The notes beneath the pieces were generated by a model, which had not been told where the DNA came from, searched no databases, and saw nothing but the letters and a program-made list of their open reading frames with translations. Source: an uncultured bacterium (GTDB lineage Bacteria; Bacillota; Clostridia; Lachnospirales; Lachnospiraceae). From it: a DNA stretch of 64,000 nt. The stretch spans positions 22,956 to 86,955 of the forward strand of contig CAJMPJ010000012.1 in NCBI GenBank assembly GCA_905215155.1, read 5' to 3'. The translations under genes were made by a program, and so were the position numbers. Of this stretch, positions 34,953-43,158 are shown piece after piece. Every line of letters starts with the position of its first letter. Position 1 is the stretch's first letter.

Positions 34953-35579
34953 ATGAAAATAAGGCGTTATGATGAAATGAATGGATTAGGCCTTGATCTG
35001 ATTCGGGAAATCGGCAGTATCGGAACCGGTAATTCCGCAACTGCACTGTCTTCCATGCTTGGAAAATCCGTGCGCATGACTCTTCCTGATGTTCAGATCC
35101 TTGGCTATAACGAAGCTATAAAATTTCTTGGTGATCCAGAGGAAATTGTTGCTGCAATTCTGGTAAAGATGACTGGAGAAATCAACGGATTAATGCTGTT
35201 TATACTGAAACTTGATTTTATCAATGAAGTTTTAAGCAGCGTGATGCAGAAGGAAATAAAAGACTATTATCAGTTAAATGTTATGGAAACCTCTGCACTT
35301 GAAGAAATTGGTAACATTATCATTTCTTCTTATGTGAATGCCATGTCGACACTTAGTGATGTGACCATTAATTTATCGGTTCCTGATATTGCTGTAAATA
35401 TGCTTGGAGGCATTTTAAGCGTACCGATGGTAGAGTTTGGATACCAGACGGATAAGATGATGATGATCAGCGGACAGTTTGTTATAGGGGGGAAAGCTCT
35501 CCAGAGCGATCTTTTGATGATGCCGGATATAGAATCATTAAACTTTCTAATGGAGAAGCTGGGGATTACGAATGGATAA
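34953..35579 (+). CDS. cheC: Chemotaxis CheY-P phosphatase CheC
   Basis: A 208-residue CheC-family protein that removes phosphate from CheY-P and binds CheD. Family members carry two D/S-x3-E-x2-N sites. The second is intact (S-A-L-E-E-I-G-N, LEEIGNIIISSYVNAMS). In the first (D-L-I-R-E-I-G-S) the Asn is replaced by Ser, so that site is probably weak or dead. I use ATG 34953, after AGAGGG; TTG 34932 would extend it by seven residues. It overlaps cheD by 8 bp. Confidence 0.92.
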   Translation: MKIRRYDEMNGLGLDLIREIGSIGTGNSATALSSMLGKSVRMTLPDVQILGYNEAIKFLGDPEEIVAAILVKMTGEINGLMLFILKLDFINEVLSSVMQKEIKDYYQLNVMETSALEEIGNIIISSYVNAMSTLSDVTINLSVPDIAVNMLGGILSVPMVEFGYQTDKMMMISGQFVIGGKALQSDLLMMPDIESLNFLMEKLGITNG

Positions 35580-36054
35580 ACAAATTACAGTAGGGATCGC
35601 GGATATGAAATTTGCCAGGCAGGAAGGTACACTTATCACTTATGCACTTGGTTCCTGTATCGGCATTAGTCTATATGATCCCATGATTAAGCTGGGAGCA
35701 CTTGTACACATCATGCTCCCGGAAGTATACGGTTCAGGAGACGGAAATGTTTTTAAGTATGCAGATACAGGTCTTGCAGAAACTTTTCGTAAAATTGAAA
35801 TAATGGGAGCCAGAAAGCCCAGGTTGATCGCTAAGATTGCCGGAGGGGCAAAGATGTTCCAATTGCAGGGGAATAGCACTCTTGGCAATATCGGAGCGAG
35901 AAATATAACCAGCGTAAAGCAGATATTAAAAGCATCAGGGATACGGCTTGCAGCAGAGGATGTTGGGGAAAATTATGCACGTACCATGTCGGTTGATATC
36001 AGTACCGGATTGGTCAAAATTCGTACATATGGAAGAGCAGAAATTGTTATGTAA
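35572..36054 (+). CDS. cheD: Chemoreceptor glutamine deamidase CheD
   Basis: A 160-residue enzyme. The catalytic pair C29 (YALGSCIGI) and H46 (LVHIMLP), with T23, matches CheD, which deamidates receptor glutamines and is regulated by CheC and CheY-P. The segment KIAGGAKMFQL is also conserved. It overlaps cheC by 8 bp, so the partners are made together. Likely substrates include the chemoreceptor at 3730-5469. Confidence 0.94.
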   Translation: MDKQITVGIADMKFARQEGTLITYALGSCIGISLYDPMIKLGALVHIMLPEVYGSGDGNVFKYADTGLAETFRKIEIMGARKPRLIAKIAGGAKMFQLQGNSTLGNIGARNITSVKQILKASGIRLAAEDVGENYARTMSVDISTGLVKIRTYGRAEIVM

Positions 36055-36136
36055 GCATTATGAACCAGCGGATGAGTGTCGATAAATCAGTAGGCAGTTG
36101 TTTTTGCTGATCATATAGGGATAAAGGAGAAAAAGT

Positions 36137-37060
36137 ATGGCAGAAACAGAAATTTTGTTAGAATCAGGAACCAATGAGATAGAAATAATGGAATTCACCA
36201 TTTATGGCGAGTTATATGGGATCAATGTTGCAAAAGTTCGTGAAATTATGATGTCAGATAAAGTAAAGCCTATCCCCCATGCCCATCCTTCTGTAGAAGG
36301 TATTTTCAAACCAAGGGATCTTTTGCTTACGGTGATTGATCTTCCTCACTACCTGACAGGAAGAGTTTCTGAGAAGCAGCCGAAAGATTTGTTTATTATT
36401 ACAAATTTCAATAAACTGCATATCGCATTCCGTGTTCATAGTGTAGTTGGAATCAGCCGTATTTCTTGGAAGGATATCCAAAAACCGGATGATACCATCA
36501 GCCGGGGCGATGAAGGTGTAGCGACTGGAATAGCTCAGTGCGGAGATGACCTGGTTACGATTTTGGATTTTGAAAAAATCGTTGCAGAAATTGCTCCTGA
36601 GACAGGAATTCAGCTGGACGAGCTTAATAAGCTTGGACAGAGAACCGCAATTGACTGTCCGATTCTGATTGCAGAAGATTCGATTCTTTTGACAAAGATG
36701 ATAGAAGCAGCGCTTAGAAAAGCCGGATATCAAAATCTGACATTTAAAAATAACGGACAGGAAGCCTGGGACTACCTGGAAAAGATACGCGATGATTCGG
36801 ATCTGGAGAAAAAAGTAAGCCTTATCATAACTGACATTGAGATGCCGGAGATGGATGGCCACAGGCTGACAAAGCTTGTAAAGACGGATCCTAAGCTACA
36901 ACAGATACCTCTTATTATTTTCTCATCCATGATCAATCAGGAATTGATGATAAAGGGAAAACAGTTAGGGGCTGATGAGCAGTTGAGTAAACCGGAGATC
37001 GGCCATCTGGTTGAAGTAATAGACCATCTGACTCAGAGGAGGAAGAATAATAATGGATAG
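36137..37060 (+). CDS. cheV: Chemotaxis coupling protein CheV (CheW-receiver fusion)
   Basis: A 307-residue protein: a CheW-like domain (about 10-160; MEFTIYGELYGINVAKVREI; EGIFKPRDLLLTVIDLPHYL) fused to a receiver domain (about 172-300) with acidic residues at ILIAEDSILL, phospho-acceptor in SLIITDIEMPEMDGH and Lys in LSKPE. It couples receptors to CheA and adapts when phosphorylated. AAAGGAG precedes the ATG. The last 8 bp overlap the EAL/HDOD gene. Confidence 0.93.
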   Translation: MAETEILLESGTNEIEIMEFTIYGELYGINVAKVREIMMSDKVKPIPHAHPSVEGIFKPRDLLLTVIDLPHYLTGRVSEKQPKDLFIITNFNKLHIAFRVHSVVGISRISWKDIQKPDDTISRGDEGVATGIAQCGDDLVTILDFEKIVAEIAPETGIQLDELNKLGQRTAIDCPILIAEDSILLTKMIEAALRKAGYQNLTFKNNGQEAWDYLEKIRDDSDLEKKVSLIITDIEMPEMDGHRLTKLVKTDPKLQQIPLIIFSSMINQELMIKGKQLGADEQLSKPEIGHLVEVIDHLTQRRKNNNG

Positions 37061-38333
37061 ATATGTCACCCGACAGCCGATTAAGGCTTTGAAGGAGGAC
37101 AGGATTGTTGGATATGAAGTATTGTTTCAGAAGGACTATAATTCCATCTACAGCAGTTCTGATGTAGCAGTTGCTGACACCATTTCGGATTTTCTTATGC
37201 AGAATTCCGATAGTTTTGCAGATGATAAACTTACCTTTGTTACTTTTACTCCGGCTTTGCTGTTTAGAAATACACCCAGGATTTTTGACAAAGAGAAAAT
37301 GGTAATCCAGATTGAAGATCATGTCATGATTCACCCTCTGGCACCTACGATTATTAGAAAGTACAGATCGGAAGGGTATGAGTTCGCTATTAATGATTTT
37401 CAGTTTTCGCCCAGTTTTTTCTCCATGCTGGACTTTGCCACATACATAAAAATTGATATCGGGAATAAGAGAGATCCAAAAGACCGGGAATCATTAATTA
37501 ATATCATAAACACCATGAAAGGTCTTGATAAAAAGTGTATTGCAACTGGTGTGAAAGAAAAAGAAGACTACGACCTTGCCTTGGAGATCAATGCTGATTT
37601 TGTTGAAGGAAGTTATGTTGCAGAAGCATTGGCCAAAAAAGTAAACCGTATGGAATTCCTGCAGGGAAACTTCTTTCAGTTGGTTGTAGAAGTATCAAAG
37701 GATGAACCGGACATCGAGCAGATCGAAGAGATCATCAGCCGGGATACCGCTTTGAGTTATACACTTCTTAAGATTGTAAACTCTGCTTATTTTGCAATGC
37801 GCTGCAGAGTATCCTCCATTCGCCAGGCCCTGATTACCATGGGGATCAGTCAGTTAAAGCAGTGGGTTTATCTCCTGAGCTTTAACAATGATTCTCATCA
37901 TGATCAGGCTCTGGAAGCAATCATGAAAATATCATTCCTGAGAGCAAATTTTGCTATGGTTCTTTCTGACCATGTCCGTGATTTCCCGATTCTCCGCTCA
38001 GAAGCATACATCATGGGAATGTTTTCAACCCTTCAGTACATGATCAATGCTCCGTTGGAGGAGATTTTAAAGGAAATACCGGTAGCACAGGAGATCAAAG
38101 ATGCTTTAATAAAAAAAGAAGGAGTCTGCGGCACGCTATATAAACTCATCTTAAGCTATGAAAATGCGGAATGGAAGAGTGTAAAAGCCATGTCTGACGA
38201 ACTGGGATTGCCTTCCGGATTACTTGCACAAACATATATGGATTGTGTAGATGCGGTAAATGAGATATGGAATAGTCTCATTATCAGTGCAGAACAGGAA
38301 ACAGATCTTTCAGAAGAAAAAACCCACGCCTAA
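37053..38333 (+). CDS. EAL-HDOD domain protein, probably a non-catalytic signalling adaptor
   Basis: A 426-residue protein of the YuxH type. The N-terminal ~200 residues are an EAL fold, but the signature reads YEVLFQ instead of E-A-L and the later DDFG-type motif reads INDFQFSP, so c-di-GMP hydrolysis is unlikely. Residues ~200-400 are an HDOD domain (SRDTALSYTLLKIVNSAYFA; VSSIRQALITMGISQLKQWV). It may sense c-di-GMP or link it to taxis. It is the last gene of the large operon and overlaps cheV by 8 bp; its TAA lies in the loop of the terminator. Confidence 0.85.
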   Translation: MDRYVTRQPIKALKEDRIVGYEVLFQKDYNSIYSSSDVAVADTISDFLMQNSDSFADDKLTFVTFTPALLFRNTPRIFDKEKMVIQIEDHVMIHPLAPTIIRKYRSEGYEFAINDFQFSPSFFSMLDFATYIKIDIGNKRDPKDRESLINIINTMKGLDKKCIATGVKEKEDYDLALEINADFVEGSYVAEALAKKVNRMEFLQGNFFQLVVEVSKDEPDIEQIEEIISRDTALSYTLLKIVNSAYFAMRCRVSSIRQALITMGISQLKQWVYLLSFNNDSHHDQALEAIMKISFLRANFAMVLSDHVRDFPILRSEAYIMGMFSTLQYMINAPLEEILKEIPVAQEIKDALIKKEGVCGTLYKLILSYENAEWKSVKAMSDELGLPSGLLAQTYMDCVDAVNEIWNSLIISAEQETDLSEEKTHA

Positions 38334-38350
38334 TGGTGTGGGTTTTGTTT
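38319..38350. terminator. Bidirectional terminator shared by the flagellar operon and the ComFB gene
   Basis: AAAACCCACGCC (38319-38330) pairs with GGTGTGGGTTTT (38335-38346), 12 bp with one G-T pair. The 4-nt loop holds the stop codon of the + gene and the end of the - gene; the two coding regions overlap by 4 bp. Confidence 0.88.
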
Positions 38351-39031
38351 TACGACAAAACAGGATTTTGTAATTTCAACAATTACCTGCTGCGAATATC
38401 GGTTGGTATAAAAATTTAACAGTGGAGATGCAGAATTTGATTCCACAACAATATACTTTGGAGCTAGTTTTGTTAGCGTCAGCGCTGTGATGTCTGCAAC
38501 GCATCGTCCGCAGGAACAGGTGTCAAATTTACTCACATAGGTATCCACCAAACTTTTCACGATATATTCCATAACATTTACATATTGGTAGGTTGGAATC
38601 GGTGGTCTTTGGGTTGCCACGTCTTCTTTTGGAACCGGGTCCATTGTACTGGAAGATTCCTCAGAAACAGAACGATCAGCTTCTGGAACGCTGTTCTCTA
38701 TAGATGTAATTTCCAAAGGGACAGATTCTGTATCATCTTCTGGAGCAATCCCTTCCTCCTCTTCCAGCTGTTGCCGGATCAATTCAGAAACCGGGTCAGG
38801 AGCAGAAGAAGACATATCAATAATGGAAATGGGGGAAGGGGACAACGGTCCCTCCTGTGTCTGAATGGAAGCTTTATGAGCCAATACAGTAAGCTCTTTT
38901 ATCGTTTCGGAGGAATCTGTATTCAGACTTGCAGCAAGATTCTCTTTCGCTGCTTCTGATTTGGAGGATTCTGATTCCTCACCCGCCAACAGATTCATGA
39001 CATGGGCAGTCTTACTGCTTTTTCTAGCCAT
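38330..39031 (-). CDS. ComFB-domain protein with basic N-terminus, probable ParA partner
   Basis: A 233-residue protein in three parts. Residues 1-17 (MARKSSKTAHVMNLLAG) are short and basic. Residues ~18-145 are acidic, Ser/Pro-rich and disordered. Residues ~149-197 are a ComFB domain (NVMEYIVKSLVDTYVSKF; C172-S-C174-G-R-C177; ITALTLTKLAPKYIV); this family was recently reported as cyclic-dinucleotide receptors in cyanobacteria. The gene follows the ParA gene by 24 nt on the same strand. The short basic N-terminus resembles the peptides with which ParB-like partners stimulate ParA ATPases, so I infer a ParA partner. No competence gene is nearby despite the family name. Confidence 0.8.
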   Translation of the reverse strand: MARKSSKTAHVMNLLAGEESESSKSEAAKENLAASLNTDSSETIKELTVLAHKASIQTQEGPLSPSPISIIDMSSSAPDPVSELIRQQLEEEEGIAPEDDTESVPLEITSIENSVPEADRSVSEESSSTMDPVPKEDVATQRPPIPTYQYVNVMEYIVKSLVDTYVSKFDTCSCGRCVADITALTLTKLAPKYIVVESNSASPLLNFYTNRYSQQVIVEITKSCFVVKQNPHH

Positions 39032-39055
39032 TGTTTCAAACTCCTCTCATATATA

Positions 39056-39829
39056 TTAATTTTTACGCTGATTAATCAATTTTAGAATCTCATCCACCAA
39101 TGACATGTAATCCATTGCAGGTTTTGACCGTGGGGCATAATCCAGAAGGCTTTCGCCCTGTGCCGGTGCCTCCGCCACACTGACACTGGAGCGGATATGT
39201 GTATCAAATACGATAGTGCCTATCTGAGACGCAATATCCTGAGCCATTTCTTTTACTTCCTTTGATAGAAGTGTTCTGAAATTGTACTTATTAAGCAGAA
39301 TGCCAAGAACATCAAGATTGGGGTTTACAGAGGCCCGAACCGTATTGATCGTTTCTTTAATCTGGGAAACACCCAACAGGCTTAAGATTTCCGGAATCAT
39401 GGGAATTACCAGATAGTCAGCAGCTGCATAAGCATTCACAGTGAGAATGTTTAATGCAGGAGGAGTATCAATGATAATATAGTCATAGTAACCAGCTACA
39501 GTAGAAAGAATATTCTTCAACATGCTTTCCCGCTGTTTTCCGGTAAATTCCAGTTCAGCACCGCTTAAAAGGATGTTGGATGAAATAACATCACAATATT
39601 TTGCAGAACGAATCGCCTCCTGCAAAGTTGCTGTACCCTTAAAAACTTCATATATGGTAGCACAGGATTCAATTTCAAGACCAAGGCTAAAGCCCAGATT
39701 ACCCTGTGGATCTAAATCGACTGCCAATACTCTTTTTTGCTTCATAGCCAGACCGCATGCAAGAGAGCAGGAAGTGGTTGTTTTGCCTACGCCGCCCTTT
39801 TGGTTAGTAATGGTAATTACCGTTGACAA
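39056..39829 (-). CDS. ParA/Soj-family ATPase
   Basis: A 257-residue ParA ATPase with the deviant Walker A KGGVGKTT (K11, K16, T17-T18), the Walker A' strand VLAVDLDPQGN (D38, D40) and YIIIDTPPAL (Walker B). It looks like the DNA-binding ParA/Soj type rather than the MinD/FlhG type: no C-terminal amphipathic membrane helix is seen. It starts at TTG 39829 with GGAGG 10 nt upstream. It is the first gene of a two-gene unit with the ComFB-domain protein and is divergent from fliD. No parB or parS is seen. A role in placing or counting flagella or chemoreceptors is inferred. Confidence 0.88.
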   Translation of the reverse strand: MSTVITITNQKGGVGKTTTSCSLACGLAMKQKRVLAVDLDPQGNLGFSLGLEIESCATIYEVFKGTATLQEAIRSAKYCDVISSNILLSGAELEFTGKQRESMLKNILSTVAGYYDYIIIDTPPALNILTVNAYAAADYLVIPMIPEILSLLGVSQIKETINTVRASVNPNLDVLGILLNKYNFRTLLSKEVKEMAQDIASQIGTIVFDTHIRSSVSVAEAPAQGESLLDYAPRSKPAMDYMSLVDEILKLINQRKN

Positions 39830-39853
39830 CTTCTATACCTCCATTCGTAAATT

Positions 39854-39872
39854 AAGATAATACTATTATCTT
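39854..39872. promoter_or_regulatory. Perfect palindrome in the parA/fliD divergent region
   Basis: AAGATAATA-C-TATTATCTT is a perfect 9+1+9 inverted repeat, 25 nt before the ParA-gene start. A third copy of the half-site AAGATAATA lies at 39947-39955, just before the fliD ribosome site. The layout suggests an operator acting on one or both genes; the regulator is unknown. Confidence 0.5.
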
Positions 39873-39970
39873 TAGTATACAATATGTCGATAAATAAGTA
39901 TAGCAAAAACAAGAAAAAAACCGAATTTTGACGAAAAAACGGTTATAAGATAATAGAAAGGAGTTTATAT

Positions 39971-42703
39971 ATGGCATCAATATCGAGCAGTAGCAGCAGT
40001 ACCAATGGTGCATCTTCTATCAGAGGTTATGGCGGCCTTGCCAGTGGTTTGGACAGAGACAGTTTGATTGAAGGAATGACGGCCTCCACCAGAGCCAAGA
40101 TTGCAAAACAGCAAAAGAGCAGACAGTCTTTATTATGGAAACAGGAGGCATATCAGTCGATCAGCTCAAAGCTGGTTGAATTTAACAAGAAATATGCTTC
40201 TTATACCAATTCGTCAACAAACCTATCCAGTCCAAGTTTCTGGTCCAGAAGTAATATTACCGTATCCGGAACGAATAGCAAATATGTAACTGCTTCAGGA
40301 AGTTCCTCGATTACAGATTCTATTTCAATTCTTGGTGTAAAGCAGTTGGCTAAGAATGCTTCTATGACTTCTAAAGCAGGTGTATCCGATCCTTCCCTGA
40401 ATACTGGAAATATAAATTTAGGAGAAGAACCAGTCAGCACCTTAGAGGGAGGCTATATAACTTTCAAATACGGCAGTAAGTCTTTTAGTGTAACGCTTGG
40501 TACGGGAACGACGAATGACGGATTTACCTATGACTACTCCAATGGCAAGAATGCTGCTGATTCTATCAACAGATCATTAAAGGAAGTATCGATTGGCAAT
40601 GGAAAGACATTGGCCGATGTGATTGATGTTACGGCCAGTTCTGTTGATGGAAATCCTTCAAAAGCCAGCGAGCTGTCAGGAACACCGTTTCAACTGGATT
40701 TTAAATCTAAGGATACGGCTGGCAACACCTTATTAGTGGAAGGTGGAAGTAAGGCTGCTTTAGACGCTTTGGGATTTAAGGATATTGACAAGATGGAGGA
40801 AAGCGACAGAAAGGTTACGTCAGAAGGCTTATCAGAAGTAGTGAAGAAAAACCAGAAAGAAGCCAATAAGCCCAACGATGCAGGAAACTCTTCGTTTTTT
40901 GAAATGAAGTCTTTTGCAGAACGGTTAGGTGGAAAGAGCGTTACCTTTACCTATAATGGTACATCAAAATCCATATCCTTTGGCACGCAGGCAGAACTTG
41001 AGGCCCGGATGGTTGCAGGTAATGACAAAGCGTCCTTAGACAATATTGCCAATGATCTGCAGGAAAAGCTTAATAAAGCATTTGGAGATAACAGAATTAA
41101 AGTAAAGGTACAGCCGAATGAAACAACTGGTCCTTATAATCTTTCGTTTGAAACTGTGAGAGAAGGAGGAGTGAATGATGATTCCTCCATACTTTCCATA
41201 TCTTCATCAGATCGGGGTGTTATGGGTAAGAATGGAGCATTGAAGATTTCTAATGATGCCTCCAATCGTTTAAACATGAATACCTCCATCCAGGAATCCG
41301 GGTTAAAAGGAATTGAAGATAGAATGGAAGAAAGCTTACCTGGTTATAAGACAATTCAGGCAGCCATTGATTCACTCAAAGATGAGGCCACGATTGGCGA
41401 TTTGAGAAATAAGATAAAAGAGAACAATCCTGCCATGTCTGATACGGATATAGACAAAATTCTAACTGATTTTAAGATAGATGATTCTGTTGAGAATATA
41501 AAAGAAGCCAGGACTAAGGTATCCCAGGCTGCACTTGGAACGAAGTTAGAGCTGAAGATTAATGGGGTAGAAATTGAAGGATTGACCTTTGCAAGTTCCA
41601 TGAATGATATCATGAATAAAGTCAATTCCTCTGATGCTGGCGTTAAAATCAGCTATCTGAAAAATGCGGATAAATTTACGATCGAGTCCACGGTAGATGG
41701 CGCCGGCGGAAAAATCGTCTTTGGCGACTTGGATCAAAATGGAAAAGTGATTGATAGTGATTATGTCAAAAATGCAAGTACTTTATTTGGCGTTAAAACA
41801 GACGAGGCCGTAGTTGGTAAGGATGCGATTGTGGAAGTTCAATATGCAGGTTCTGACGAACCAACGGAACTGGTACGAGGAAGCAATTCTTTTAATCTGG
41901 ACGGTTTAAACATCACGGTTAATGGTACTTTTGGCTATGATGATAAAGGGACTCCTATCGCAGATGATGTACCAGTGACCTTTTCTTCTAAAACAGATGC
42001 AGATAAGATTGTAACGGCAGTCGCTGATATGGTTAAGGATTTCAATGAAATCATTAAATTAGTAGATGATCAAATAAGCACAAAACCAAATCGGGATTAT
42101 GAGCCTCTTACAGAGGAACAAAAAAAGGATATGTCAGAGGATCAGATTAAGAAGTGGGAAGAAAAGGCAAAAGCTGGAATGCTTTTCAATGACAGTGAAC
42201 TAAGATCCTTGACGGATGATCTTAGATTTATATTTGATGCTGGATCAGAAGACAGGAATAAGCTGAGTTCATTTGGTATTACAACAAGCAGTACTTATGG
42301 TGATAATGGTAAGCTTGTATTTGATGAAACGAAGTTTCGGGCAGCACTAGAGTCAAGTCCGGAAGAGGTGCAAAAGCTGTTCACCCGGTCAGAGGATTCC
42401 AATAAGGATGACAAGGGAGGAGTTATGGCCAGGTTGACTGCAATTACAAATAAATATGCAGCTACGACCGGAGCCGTAAAAGGTACCTTGATTGAAAAAG
42501 CGGGTTCTGTATATGCCCCGACAAGTGTCTTGTCCAATTATATGCAAAAATCAATTGACTCTGTTGACTCCTATATTAAACGTCTTCAGACTCAGTTGAA
42601 AACGGAAACAGACCGGTATGTGAGTCAGTTCACGAATCTGGAGAGAGTAATTTCTCAAATGAACTCTCAAAGCAGTTGGTTGAATTCTTCCTTAGGCGGT
42701 TAA
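39971..42703 (+). CDS. fliD: Flagellar filament cap protein FliD
   Basis: A 910-residue cap protein, about twice the usual ~450-550. The N-terminal signature is clear (RGYGGLASGLDRDSLIEGMT), as are the FliD N domain (SISILGVKQLAKNASMTSKA) and the C-terminal domain (TDADKIVTAVADMVKDFNEI; SSEPEEVQKLF-like region; final helices). The extra length lies in the middle, surface-facing region. There is no N-terminal signal peptide, as expected for type III export. AAAGGAG precedes the ATG. It heads fliD-fliS. Confidence 0.94.
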   Translation: MASISSSSSSTNGASSIRGYGGLASGLDRDSLIEGMTASTRAKIAKQQKSRQSLLWKQEAYQSISSKLVEFNKKYASYTNSSTNLSSPSFWSRSNITVSGTNSKYVTASGSSSITDSISILGVKQLAKNASMTSKAGVSDPSLNTGNINLGEEPVSTLEGGYITFKYGSKSFSVTLGTGTTNDGFTYDYSNGKNAADSINRSLKEVSIGNGKTLADVIDVTASSVDGNPSKASELSGTPFQLDFKSKDTAGNTLLVEGGSKAALDALGFKDIDKMEESDRKVTSEGLSEVVKKNQKEANKPNDAGNSSFFEMKSFAERLGGKSVTFTYNGTSKSISFGTQAELEARMVAGNDKASLDNIANDLQEKLNKAFGDNRIKVKVQPNETTGPYNLSFETVREGGVNDDSSILSISSSDRGVMGKNGALKISNDASNRLNMNTSIQESGLKGIEDRMEESLPGYKTIQAAIDSLKDEATIGDLRNKIKENNPAMSDTDIDKILTDFKIDDSVENIKEARTKVSQAALGTKLELKINGVEIEGLTFASSMNDIMNKVNSSDAGVKISYLKNADKFTIESTVDGAGGKIVFGDLDQNGKVIDSDYVKNASTLFGVKTDEAVVGKDAIVEVQYAGSDEPTELVRGSNSFNLDGLNITVNGTFGYDDKGTPIADDVPVTFSSKTDADKIVTAVADMVKDFNEIIKLVDDQISTKPNRDYEPLTEEQKKDMSEDQIKKWEEKAKAGMLFNDSELRSLTDDLRFIFDAGSEDRNKLSSFGITTSSTYGDNGKLVFDETKFRAALESSPEEVQKLFTRSEDSNKDDKGGVMARLTAITNKYAATTGAVKGTLIEKAGSVYAPTSVLSNYMQKSIDSVDSYIKRLQTQLKTETDRYVSQFTNLERVISQMNSQSSWLNSSLGG

Positions 42704-42717
42704 GAATGGCGGTATAG

Positions 42718-43083
42718 ATGATGAATGGATATCAGAATTATAAAGAGCAGTCTGTAAATACAATGACACCAGGAGAGATGCTGAATCTTCTGTATGATGA
42801 ATTGTTAAAACGGATTACGAGGGCAGAGCTTGCTTTGGAAAAAAAAGATTTCGAATTGTTTGATCAATCAATGCAGCGTTCCATTGATATAGTTACTTAT
42901 CTAAAAAATACATTAGATTTTAATTTTGATATCAGTACAGAATTAAGGAGGCTGTATGACTTCTTTCTTTATGAATTAAGCCGTACGATGGCCGGAAGGA
43001 ATTCAGCGATATTAGCTGAAGTCAGACCCTTAATTATAGACCTGCGGGATGCATTCAAAGAAGCCCAGAAATTAAGCAGATAA
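42718..43083 (+). CDS. fliS: Flagellin export chaperone FliS
   Basis: A 121-residue helical protein with the FliS opening NGYQNYKEQSVNTMTPGEML and a four-helix layout (LLYDELLKRITRAELALEKK). It binds the flagellin C-terminus to stop early polymerisation. Two adjacent ATGs (42718 and 42721) could start it. It follows fliD by 14 nt. A 12-bp hairpin lies after the stop. Confidence 0.93.
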   Translation: MMNGYQNYKEQSVNTMTPGEMLNLLYDELLKRITRAELALEKKDFELFDQSMQRSIDIVTYLKNTLDFNFDISTELRRLYDFFLYELSRTMAGRNSAILAEVRPLIIDLRDAFKEAQKLSR

Positions 43084-43087
43084 ATTC

Positions 43088-43123
43088 AAATGGCTGGAGC
43101 GGGACAATCCTCTCCAGCCATTT
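43088..43123 (+). other. Intra-operon hairpin after fliS
   Basis: AAATGGCTGGAG (43088-43099) and CTCCAGCCATTT (43112-43123) form a perfect 12-bp stem. No T-run follows (GCGAATGG), and the next gene starts 36 nt later with AGGAGGA. Confidence 0.65.
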
Positions 43124-43158
43124 GCGAATGGTGATAGGAGCAATATTAGGAGGAAAAG

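Noticed and set aside
36079..36090. Sigma-28 promoter before cheV (GTCGATAAATCAG)
   Set aside because: No TAAA-type -35 box at 14-16 nt and the gene is inside a continuous operon.
38330..39829. Plasmid or chromosome partition locus (parAB)
   Set aside because: No ParB helix-turn-helix protein, no parS-like sites and no replication genes; the partner has a ComFB domain instead.
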